From positions 1 through 63,668 of the forward strand of contig NZ_JAHRIB010000135.1 of the NCBI RefSeq assembly GCF_019090165.1: a stretch of DNA of 63,668 nucleotides, in the 5' to 3' direction. Made by a program: the position numbers and the translations under genes. This document shows, piece after piece, positions 9,034 to 16,131 of this stretch. Under the pieces are notes generated by a model. It did no database searches, was not told where the DNA came from, and saw nothing but the letters and a program-made list of their open reading frames with translations. The DNA comes from Streptomyces sp. BV286 (GTDB taxonomy: Bacteria > Actinomycetota > Actinomycetes > Streptomycetales > Streptomycetaceae). Within the stretch, counting starts at the first letter, position 1. The number at the start of each line of letters is the position of its first letter.

Positions 9034-9933
9034 ATGGCCATCTACCTCACCAAGGAGAGCAAGGTCCTCGTCCAGGGCATGACCGGCGGCGAAGGCATGA
9101 AGCACACCCGTCGCATGCTCGCGGCGGGCACCGACGTCGTCGGCGGGGTCAACCCGCGCAAGGCCGGACAGAGCGTCGACTTCGACGACCGTGCCGTCCC
9201 CGTCTTCGGCTCGGTGGCCGAAGGCATCGCGGCGACCGGCGCCGACGTCAGCGTCGTCTTCGTCCCGCCCGCCTTCGCCAAGGCGGCAGTCGTCGAGGCC
9301 GCCGACGCCGGCATCGGCCTCGCGGTCGTCATCACCGAGGGCATCCCCGTCCACGACTCGGTCGCCTTCACCACCTACGCGAGGGCGAAGGGAACCCGGG
9401 TCGTCGGCCCCAACTGCCCCGGCCTGATCACCCCGGGGCAGTCCAACGCGGGCATCATCCCCGCCGACATCACCAAGGCCGGCCGCATCGGCCTGGTCTC
9501 CAAGTCGGGCACCCTCACCTACCAACTCATGTACGAGCTGCGGGACATCGGCTTCTCCACCTGCGTCGGCATCGGCGGCGACCCCGTCGTCGGCACGACC
9601 CACATCGACTGCCTCGCCGCGTTCCAGGACGATCCCGACACCGAACTCATCGTCCTCATAGGCGAGATCGGCGGCGACGCCGAGGAACGCGCGGCCGCGT
9701 ACGTCCGCGACCACGTCACCAAACCCGTCATCGGCTACATCGCCGGCTTCACCGCCCCCGAGGGCAAGACGATGGGTCACGCCGGCGCCATCGTGTCCGG
9801 CTCGTCCGGCACCGCCCAGGCCAAGAAGGAAGCCCTGGAAGCGGCGGGGGTACAGGTGGGCGGCACCCCGACCGAGACGGCCCGGCTGGTGCTGGCCCGG
9901 CTCGAAGCGGAACGTGATGTCACTCATAGGTGA
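9034..9933 (+). CDS. sucD: Succinyl-CoA ligase subunit alpha, second copy
   Basis: A 299-aa alpha subunit, 11 nt after sucC and with GAAGGAG before its ATG. It shows the CoA-binding start (KVLVQGMTGGEGMKHT), GVNPRKAG, the GPNCPGLITPG motif and the phosphohistidine in MGHAGAIVSGSSGT (His249). It carries the phosphoryl group between nucleotide and succinate and forms an alpha/beta heterodimer with SucC. Its last codons overlap the first of two regulatory-looking palindromes upstream of the aldehyde dehydrogenase gene. Confidence 0.93.
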   Translation: MAIYLTKESKVLVQGMTGGEGMKHTRRMLAAGTDVVGGVNPRKAGQSVDFDDRAVPVFGSVAEGIAATGADVSVVFVPPAFAKAAVVEAADAGIGLAVVITEGIPVHDSVAFTTYARAKGTRVVGPNCPGLITPGQSNAGIIPADITKAGRIGLVSKSGTLTYQLMYELRDIGFSTCVGIGGDPVVGTTHIDCLAAFQDDPDTELIVLIGEIGGDAEERAAAYVRDHVTKPVIGYIAGFTAPEGKTMGHAGAIVSGSSGTAQAKKEALEAAGVQVGGTPTETARLVLARLEAERDVTHR

Positions 9934-9944
9934 CGTGACGTCAC
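9914..9944. promoter_or_regulatory. Two GTGAYGTCAC palindromes spaced 21 bp apart
   Basis: GTGATGTCAC at 9914-9923 and the perfect palindrome GTGACGTCAC at 9935-9944 start exactly 21 bp apart, two helical turns. They span the sucD stop and lie about 135 bp before the aldehyde dehydrogenase start. The layout suggests a tandem operator; the factor is unknown. Confidence 0.5.
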
Positions 9945-10078
9945 TTTCGGGCGCAGCTGCGCCTCGCTAGCTTCCCCCTACGACGTCCCCGTACGCGAGT
10001 ACGCACTGCGGTGCTCCCGTACGCGGGACGAGCCATGCACGACCGCCCCCGACTGTGCACCGAGAGCGGAGCAACCGA

Positions 10079-11620
10079 ATGGCACCCACCCTCACCCTCA
10101 AGTCCCGCACCTCGTGGGCCGACGCCTGGCAACGCTGCCTGGCCACGGCACCCGAGGCCTTCAGGGACGACCGAGTCCTCAACCTCTGGGGCGCCGCCTG
10201 GCAGGCGGACGGCCGGGCCCTGCCCGCCACCAGCCCTGTCGACGGCAGCCCCGTCGCGGGCCCGCCCCGGCTGGACGGCGCCACGGCCCACCAGGCCGTC
10301 CGCGCCTCCCTCGACCAGCACCGCGCCTGGCGGCACGTACCCCTCGAAGAACGCCGGGCCCGCGTCGCGGCCACCCTCGACGCGCTCACCGAACACCGCG
10401 AACTGCTCGCCCTCCTCCTCGTCTGGGAGATCGGCAAGCCCTGGCGTCTCGCGCAGGCCGACGTCGACCGCGCCATCGACGGCGTGCGCTGGTACGTCGA
10501 CGGAATCGAACCCATGATCGCGGACCGGACCCCGCTGGACGGGCCCGTCTCCAACATCGCGAGCTGGAACTACCCGATGAGCGTGCTCGTTCACGCCATG
10601 CTGGTACAGGCACTGGCAGGGAACGCGGTCATCGCCAAGACCCCGACCGACGGCGGCGTCGCGTGCCTCACCCTGGCCTGCGCGCTCGCCGCACGCGAGG
10701 GCATACCCGTCACCCTCGTCAGCGGCAGCGGCGGCGAGCTGTCGGAGGCGCTCGTGCGCGCGCCCGAGATCGGCTGCGTCTCCTTCGTCGGCGGCCGCGA
10801 CACGGGCGCCGCCGTGGCCACGGCCGTCGCGGACCTGGGCAAGCGACACGTACTGGAACAGGAGGGCCTGAACACCTGGGGCATCTGGAACTACTCCGAC
10901 TGGGACGCGCTGACGGCGGCCGTCCCCAAGCTCTTCGACTACGGCAAGCAGCGCTGCACGGCCTACCCGCGCTTCGTCGTCCAGCGCGAGCTGTTCGACC
11001 AGTTCCTGGCGGCGTACCTCCCGGCGGTTCACACCCTCCGGGTGGGGCACCCCCTGGCCGTCGAGCAACCCGACGACCCGTACCCCCAGCTGGACTTCGG
11101 GCCGGTGATCAACGCGGCCAAGGCGAAGGAACTGCACGACCAGGTCGCCGAGGCCATCGACCGCGGCGCCGTCCCCCTGCACCGCGGCCGGCTCGCCGAC
11201 GCCCGCTTCCTGCCCGGCCAGGACACCTCGGCGTACGTCCAGCCGGTCACGATCCTCAATCCGCCGCCGTCCTCCCCGCTCCACCACGCGGAACCCTTCG
11301 GCCCGGTCGACACCATCGTCCTGGTCGACACGGAGGCGGAACTGCTGGCCGCCATGAACGCCTCGAACGGCGCGCTGGTCGCGACGCTGTCCACGGACGA
11401 CGAGGCCACGTACGACCGCCTGGCCCCGCAGATCCGGGCCTTCAAGGTCGGCCACGGAAAACCCCGCTCCCGGGGTGACCGCGACGAACTCTTCGGCGGT
11501 TTCGGCGCGTCCTGGCGCGGCGCCTTCGTGGGCGGCGAACTGCTGGTCCGCGCGGTGACGCACGGACCGGCGGGGGAGCGGTTGCCGGGGAACTTCCCGG
11601 AGTACCACCTGATGCCGTGA
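10079..11620 (+). CDS. Aldehyde dehydrogenase family protein
   Basis: A 513-aa NAD(P)-dependent aldehyde dehydrogenase fold. Seen: NIASWNYPMSVLVHAM (active-site Asn region), AGNAVIAKTP (cofactor-binding Lys), FVGGRDTGAAVA (cofactor loop), LEQEGLNTW (general base Glu in an unusual sequence) and GKQRCTAYPRF (nucleophile Cys). The loops deviate from common benzaldehyde/betaine types, so the aldehyde cannot be named. ATG at 10079 is chosen because GGAG lies 7 nt before it; an in-frame GTG at 10055 lacks a good site. It follows sucCD with its own putative operator. An aldehyde of the C1/C2 oxalate route (glyoxylate, formaldehyde) is a possible substrate, but only by context. Confidence 0.85.
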   Translation: MAPTLTLKSRTSWADAWQRCLATAPEAFRDDRVLNLWGAAWQADGRALPATSPVDGSPVAGPPRLDGATAHQAVRASLDQHRAWRHVPLEERRARVAATLDALTEHRELLALLLVWEIGKPWRLAQADVDRAIDGVRWYVDGIEPMIADRTPLDGPVSNIASWNYPMSVLVHAMLVQALAGNAVIAKTPTDGGVACLTLACALAAREGIPVTLVSGSGGELSEALVRAPEIGCVSFVGGRDTGAAVATAVADLGKRHVLEQEGLNTWGIWNYSDWDALTAAVPKLFDYGKQRCTAYPRFVVQRELFDQFLAAYLPAVHTLRVGHPLAVEQPDDPYPQLDFGPVINAAKAKELHDQVAEAIDRGAVPLHRGRLADARFLPGQDTSAYVQPVTILNPPPSSPLHHAEPFGPVDTIVLVDTEAELLAAMNASNGALVATLSTDDEATYDRLAPQIRAFKVGHGKPRSRGDRDELFGGFGASWRGAFVGGELLVRAVTHGPAGERLPGNFPEYHLMP

Positions 11621-11632
11621 CCACGGTGGTGC

Positions 11633-11749
11633 GACCGTCATCGTCACGTCGACCGTCATCGTCACGTCGACCGTCGTCGTGACGACTGTCGTCATCGTGA
11701 CGATGTGACCGTCACGATGACGAGGCTGTCACCGTCATGACCATGACGG
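11633..11749. repeat. GTCA/CGTC direct and inverted repeat cluster between convergent genes
   Basis: An 18-bp unit (GACCGTCATCGTCACGTC) occurs twice in tandem at 11633-11650 and 11651-11668, followed by a degenerate third copy. Then come a perfect 12-bp inverted repeat, 11691-11702 with 11710-11721 (7-nt loop), and a 7-bp hairpin CCGTCAT/ATGACGG at 11732-11749. The words GTCATCG and GTCACG recur on both strands. It may be a bidirectional terminator or a protein-binding array. Confidence 0.7.
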
Positions 11750-11783
11750 CGTGAGTGTCGTGACCACGATGCGGTGATCACGA

Positions 11784-11815
11784 GTGGGCGGCGCCGCGCG
11801 CCCGGCGCCGCCCAC
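11784..11815. terminator. 13-bp-stem hairpin after the DUF2254 gene
   Basis: Arms 11784-11796 and 11803-11815 are perfectly complementary (GTGGGCGGCGCCG) with a 6-nt loop, 28 nt beyond the minus-strand DUF2254 stop. Confidence 0.75.
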
Positions 11816-11843
11816 CGGCACAGGAGCCGACCGCGAACCTGGC

Positions 11844-13178
11844 CTAGCCGATGCCCTGCCGGTCCGGGTGGAGGGCGAAGGCGCGGTCCGCGGCCTCCGG
11901 CACGGTCCGTTCCACAGCCTGGACCAGCAGCGCGCGATGCCGCAGCAGCGGCGCCCGACGGTCCTCGGGAACGGCGTCGAGAAGATCGTCGAACCCGGCC
12001 AGCAGACGGCGGGTGACCTGAGGACTGCGCACCGCGCAGATCCGGACCTCGGCGAAGGCGAGGTCGACCAGCTCGGTCCACCCCGGCACGGGCTGCACCA
12101 GCCGGACGGTGCCCTGCCGGTCCCGGTGCAGCGAGGCGCCGAGCGGCCGCCGCGCCACCGAGGACAGGAACTGCACGATCCGGTCCACGGCCTGCACCGC
12201 GGTGGTGGGGTCGTTCACCGCGGCCGACAGGGCGCGCAACGCGATGTCCGACAACTGCCGCAGCCCGAACCCGAGATCCTGGTGATACGTCCGCTCGGCA
12301 CCCACGGCCACCCGGAAGCCCAGCGTTCCCAGCCCCTTCGTGGCGGGGCCGCCGTGCACCGAGAACACGGGTGTGCCCGGCACGACGAAATCCCCGATCC
12401 GCGGGACGAGCCGCAGTACGACGCCGTGCTGCCGCGCGGCACGGACGAGCCGCGCGATGTCGACGTCCCGCAGCACCCCCGCGCGGCCGTGATGGGCGAA
12501 CCGGGCGGTCTCGGCGCCGAGACCGACGGGTTCGTCCGCCGAGATGTCCAGTGGCATGTTCGCGACGACCCGCAACGCCTCCGAGGCGATCAGGTCCACG
12601 ACGTGCCCGACCCGCATCAGCCGCAGGGTCGAGTTCACGTACAGGACGAAGAGGATCACGCTCAGCCCGACCAGGATCAGGGTGAGGACGGCCTGGACGA
12701 GCGGGATGGACGACACGAGCGCCGGATCGCTCTGACTGTCGTACGAGGTCAGGACGAGCAGCGACTGGACGAAGGTCGCCAGGAACACCGCGAAGGTGAC
12801 CTTGGTGATCCGGCTGCGTACGAAGATCCGTACGATGCGCGGGCTGAACTGCCCGGCGGCCATCTGCACGGCGACGAGCGAGATGCTGAAGACGACACCG
12901 ATGAAGGTCATCATGGCCGCGCTGACCGTGGTGACCACGGTCTTCGCGTCCTCGGCGATCCCCAGCAGATCGCTCACCGTGTCCTCGTCGCCCGCGTCGC
13001 GCAGGGCGGTGAGGATCGCGTCGTCCACGGCGGTCGCCGCCGACCACACCACCACGACCAGGACCAGCGCGGCGCTCGGAGCGAACCAGAACGTGTCCCT
13101 CAGATGCTCCCGCAGCGGCGAGAACGACCGGGGACGCCGCCCCCGGGGGAGCCCGACCGTAGTTTTCCAGTCACCCAT
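11844..13178 (-). CDS. DUF2254 domain-containing membrane protein
   Basis: A 444-aa membrane protein. Four hydrophobic segments fill the N-terminal half (APSAALVLVVVVWSA, VTTVSAAMMTFIGVVFSISLVAVQMA, VTFAVFLATFVQSLLVL and LTLILVGLSVILFVLYV), followed by a soluble C-terminal half. FSPRIVRIF and the HGGPATKGLG region match the DUF2254 family, whose function is unknown. The frame continues upstream, but ATG at 13178 (MGDWKTT) is the sensible start. No Shine-Dalgarno precedes it; TACAGT, a good -10, lies only about 6 nt upstream, which suggests a leaderless mRNA. It is divergent from the tRNA-Leu gene. Confidence 0.85.
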   Translation of the reverse strand: MGDWKTTVGLPRGRRPRSFSPLREHLRDTFWFAPSAALVLVVVVWSAATAVDDAILTALRDAGDEDTVSDLLGIAEDAKTVVTTVSAAMMTFIGVVFSISLVAVQMAAGQFSPRIVRIFVRSRITKVTFAVFLATFVQSLLVLTSYDSQSDPALVSSIPLVQAVLTLILVGLSVILFVLYVNSTLRLMRVGHVVDLIASEALRVVANMPLDISADEPVGLGAETARFAHHGRAGVLRDVDIARLVRAARQHGVVLRLVPRIGDFVVPGTPVFSVHGGPATKGLGTLGFRVAVGAERTYHQDLGFGLRQLSDIALRALSAAVNDPTTAVQAVDRIVQFLSSVARRPLGASLHRDRQGTVRLVQPVPGWTELVDLAFAEVRICAVRSPQVTRRLLAGFDDLLDAVPEDRRAPLLRHRALLVQAVERTVPEAADRAFALHPDRQGIG

Positions 13179-13241
13179 GGTGAGACTGTAGGTGCGCCCT
13201 GCACGCCTCGCCGGGAACCCCGCCGAAGCACGGAAACGCAG

Positions 13242-13271
13242 GTGAAGGCCACTCCGAAAGCTTGGTATTGT
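13242..13271 (+). promoter_or_regulatory. Candidate promoter for tRNA-Leu
   Basis: GTGAAG (13242-13247) and TATTGT (13266-13271) are separated by 18 bp and end about 49 bp before the tRNA. Only a sequence match. Confidence 0.35.
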
Positions 13272-13319
13272 TGTCCATGTCGCCGCGGGGAACACCCCCG
13301 TCCAGGCGGCAGACACCTG

Positions 13320-13404
13320 GTCCGGGTGGCGGAATGGCAGACGCGCTAGCTTGAGGTGCTAGTGCCCTTTATCGGGCGTGGGGGTTCAAGTCCCCCCTCG
13401 GACA
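13320..13404 (+). tRNA. tRNA-Leu (anticodon GAG)
   Basis: A class II tRNA of 85 nt without encoded CCA. The 7-bp acceptor stem GTCCGGG pairs with CTCGGAC (one G-U pair), followed by discriminator A. The anticodon stem GCTAG closes a TTGAGGT loop with anticodon GAG at 13353-13355, reading CUC/CUU. A long variable arm (TGCCC...GGGCG) and GGTTCAAGTCC in the T arm are clear. Confidence 0.97.
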
Positions 13405-13438
13405 CACAGAACACAGGAACACGTACAGAAACACAGAC

Positions 13439-13482
13439 CAGACGCCTACCGGTGCTGACCGATTCTCGGTCGGCACCGTCTG
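13439..13482 (+). terminator. Hairpin after tRNA-Leu
   Basis: A 12-bp stem (13451-13462 with 13466-13477, one G-U pair, TTC loop) is flanked by a second pairing CAGAC/GTCTG, starting 35 nt after the tRNA. Bases 13483-13739 beyond it hold no recognisable gene. Confidence 0.7.
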
Positions 13483-13739
13483 CGTTTCGGGACCGCCCGC
13501 CGCCGGGGTACATCACCCGCTCGCTGATCCGCGGGGTGGCTGTTGTGCGGCCCGGCCGAGGCGGACCGTCATGCCGGCGGCAGCCAAGCACGCTCGAGGC
13601 CGTGGACCAGGCGGCCGCCCTTGCACGGGCAAGCCCCGCTCCCCCGAGGGCTCGGTCGCCCGAGGCTTGATGTCCCCCATCCGCGGTCTGCGACCGTGGT
13701 GCGGATTCCGCAACGAAACGCCGCCGCAGAGGAGTTCCG

Positions 13740-15395
13740 ATGAGGCACGTCGAGGAACAGGGTTCACCGCCGCCGGTGGTGCGTACCGACGCGGGCGCAG
13801 TGCGTGCGGCAGCGGCCCGCCTGCACGAGGCGGACGGGACCACCGGGTCCGTCGCGGCGTTCCTCGGGATCCCCTTCATGGCGCCGCCGGTGGGGCCGCT
13901 GCGATTCGCCTCACCGCGTCCGCACCCGCCGTGGAGCGGCGTACGACCCACCGCCGGACATCGCCCCGCGTTCCTCCAGCCCCGACGGGGACGGCCGCCG
14001 GTCACCGGCGCGGCCCCCGCCGGGACCCGCGCGGAGGACGCCGTCCACGCCAACGTCTGGACACCGGACGTCGCCGGCCGCCGGCCCGTGCTGGTCTACG
14101 TCCACGGCGGCGGCTGGGAAGTGGGTACCGCCGCGAGCCCGACCTTCGACGGTTCCCGGCTGGCGGAACACGGGGACCTGGTCGTCGTCACCTTCAACTA
14201 CCGCCTGGGCCCCTTCGGGTTCGGACTGCACGAGCACCTGGCCGACCCTGTGACCGGCCTGTGCGCCAACTGGGGGCTGCAGGACCAGATTGCGCTGGTC
14301 GAATGGGTGCATGCGAACATTGCGGCCTTCGGCGGCGACCCAGAGAACATCACCCTCTGCGGCACGTCCGCGGGCGGCGCCGCCGTCCGGCAGCTCGCAC
14401 TGCTCCCGCGACTCGCGGGTGCGATCCGCCGCATCGTCCCGATCAGCGCGGCTCATGTCTGGACGCCCGTGTACGCGCTGGAACCGGCGGACGCGCGCAC
14501 CGCGTTCGAGGCGGTGGCGGACCGCCTCGGCGTCGACGTACCGGGGCTGCGCACCGTGGACGCCGAACGGCTGCTGACCGTCTGGCACGAGTACTTCGCC
14601 CACGTCCCGGCCGGCCGCCCGAAGACATCGGGTCGCTGGTACCGGGGGCCCGTGGTCGACGGCCGGCTGATACCCGGCCAGGACGCGCACCGGCCGGTGC
14701 CCGACCTGCCGACCCTGTCCGTGGTGACCGCGACGGAGGGCTCCTTCTACACCGTCGCCGCCCGGCCGAGCCCCGCCGACGGCTCCGAACTGCGCGCCAT
14801 GGTCCGTGACCTGCTGCTGAAGGGCCGCACCGATGTCGGAGAGCGGCTCGTCGACGCGGTCGTCGACCACTACCGCGTGTGCGCCCGGGAAGCGGGACTC
14901 CCGAGCGATCCGTTCGCCCTGTACACGGAGATCTTCGGGGACGCCATGTTCCGCCACCAGATCGTCCGTACGGCCGAGCGCGCCGCACGCGAGAGTGGTG
15001 CGCCGTACTTCCTTATGCACTTCGAGTACGAGGTGCACCCGCCCGGGCACGGCTCACCGCACGAGGCGACCTCGCCGTTCCTGTTCGGCACGCACGCGAT
15101 CGCGCAGCACCGCGAGGCCTTCGGCGACGGCCCCCTGGAACGGCGGGTCTCGGCGACCCTGATGGACCTGGTGGCATCGTTCGCGCACGACGGAACACCG
15201 CGCAGTGAACACGCCCCGCGATGGCCCGAATTCACCCCCGACGAGCCGAGCACGATGCTCCTCGGCGGCCCGGACGGCCCCCGGATCGGCTCCGTTCCGA
15301 AAGCGGCCCAGCTGCGGTTCTGGGACTCGGCCGACTGGCATCCGCGCTCCGGCGAGTCCGGAACGGCCGCGGTGACCTTCTCCGCGAGCTGGTAG
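13740..15395 (+). CDS. Type-B carboxylesterase/lipase family protein
   Basis: A 551-aa alpha/beta hydrolase. It shows the oxyanion motif YVHGGGWEVG, EDAVHANVWTPD (the EDCLxLNV signature in altered form), NYRLGPFGF, NWGLQDQ and the nucleophile elbow CGTSAGGAAV, with Thr in place of the usual Glu before Ser. GSPHEATSPFLFGTH near the C terminus supplies the catalytic His. No signal peptide is evident, so it is probably cytoplasmic. AGGAG stands just before the ATG. It hydrolyses an unknown ester. It follows the tRNA terminator and precedes a region of gene remnants. Confidence 0.88.
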   Translation: MRHVEEQGSPPPVVRTDAGAVRAAAARLHEADGTTGSVAAFLGIPFMAPPVGPLRFASPRPHPPWSGVRPTAGHRPAFLQPRRGRPPVTGAAPAGTRAEDAVHANVWTPDVAGRRPVLVYVHGGGWEVGTAASPTFDGSRLAEHGDLVVVTFNYRLGPFGFGLHEHLADPVTGLCANWGLQDQIALVEWVHANIAAFGGDPENITLCGTSAGGAAVRQLALLPRLAGAIRRIVPISAAHVWTPVYALEPADARTAFEAVADRLGVDVPGLRTVDAERLLTVWHEYFAHVPAGRPKTSGRWYRGPVVDGRLIPGQDAHRPVPDLPTLSVVTATEGSFYTVAARPSPADGSELRAMVRDLLLKGRTDVGERLVDAVVDHYRVCAREAGLPSDPFALYTEIFGDAMFRHQIVRTAERAARESGAPYFLMHFEYEVHPPGHGSPHEATSPFLFGTHAIAQHREAFGDGPLERRVSATLMDLVASFAHDGTPRSEHAPRWPEFTPDEPSTMLLGGPDGPRIGSVPKAAQLRFWDSADWHPRSGESGTAAVTFSASW

Positions 15396-15450
15396 GGCCT
15401 GGCCACATGCCGGTTTCGAACTCACCGCCGTGGAGGTGGCAGGGCCGCCC

Positions 15451-15567
15451 TCAACGCTTCGTCCGCGCCTCGATGCCGGCCAGCAGAACCTTCAGTCCGG
15501 CCGCGAAGCTCGCGTCCCAGTCGTCGTCGGCGATGTGGTCGTACGTGGTGACGGTCGGGTACTGGTC
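15451..15567 (-). pseudogene. Remnant of a TetR-family regulator (C-terminal end only)
   Basis: The minus-strand frame ends with about 38 residues, DQYPTVTTYDHIADDDWD followed by ASFAAGLKVLLAGIEARTKR, the typical C terminus of TetR-class regulators that accompany MFS drug pumps (F-x-GLxxLLxGIEA). Upstream of this the frame runs into antisense MFS sequence, and no helix-turn-helix is present. The DNA-binding part has therefore been deleted. Confidence 0.65.
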
Positions 15568-15588
15568 GCGCCGGCGTCTGCCGGCCGC

Positions 15589-15974
15589 GGCGACCAACCT
15601 GGCGACGGCCGCACCGAACCCGATGGAAGCAGGCGTCGCGCCGGCGGCGTACAACACGGTGCAGCAGGTGGGCGCCGCGTTCGGCACCGCCCCGCTGAAC
15701 TCCGTCGCGACCGGCGTCACTCCGTCGTACCCAGAGGACCACGGGGCCGAGTCGGCCGCTGTCACCGCCGGCACCGTGCACGGCTGCACGGCTGCACGGC
15801 TGCACGGTGGCGCTCCGGGTGGCCTTCGGAGCCCTCCTGTCCGGCGCGGCCCTCGTCGGACTGTTCTCGAAAGGAGGCCGGCGAACGGCGCAGCCGGGAG
15901 CCGTACCCGAGACGGCGAACCAGGCCGAGAAGCAGGCGGCCGAGAAACAGTCGAGTAGCAGGGCCGCCGCGTGA
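15589..15974 (+). pseudogene. Remnant of a DHA2-type MFS drug transporter (C-terminal part, frameshifted)
   Basis: The first frame reads ATNLATAAPNPMEAGVAPA then AYNTVQQVGAAFGTAPLNSVA, the conserved late segment of DHA2 (EmrB/QacA) exporters. After an 8-bp tandem repeat the frame shifts, and the second frame continues VALRVAFGALLSGAALVGLF, the last membrane segment, with a charged tail ending at TGA 15974. Removing two of the three repeat units (16 bp) restores one continuous frame. The N-terminal helices are missing. It stands divergent from the TetR remnant, so both are debris of one regulator-pump module. Confidence 0.7.
15779..15810 (+). repeat. 8-bp tandem repeat (CACGGCTG)3 causing a frameshift
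   Basis: Three perfect copies of CACGGCTG at 15779-15802, then CACGGTGG. With one copy the MFS frame would be intact (TVHGCTVALRVAF); two extra copies add 16 nt and break it. This looks like slipped-strand expansion. Confidence 0.8.
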
Positions 15975-16131
15975 CGCGGGTGTCGCCGGGTACCGGCCGG
16001 GCGTGCCCAGATCACCGACAGCCCATCCCCTCGACGGCAAGTCCCCTTCCCCCGCACCGCTATGCTCGCCGGTGTTCGAATCTGTATGGGGCCGGTGGGG
16101 CGGTTGCCACCGGGAGGGGCGTGAGTGAGGC

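Noticed and set aside
13320..13404. Possible integration site at the tRNA-Leu 3' end
   Set aside because: No integrase gene and no second copy of the tRNA 3' end was noticed downstream, so no attachment site is called.
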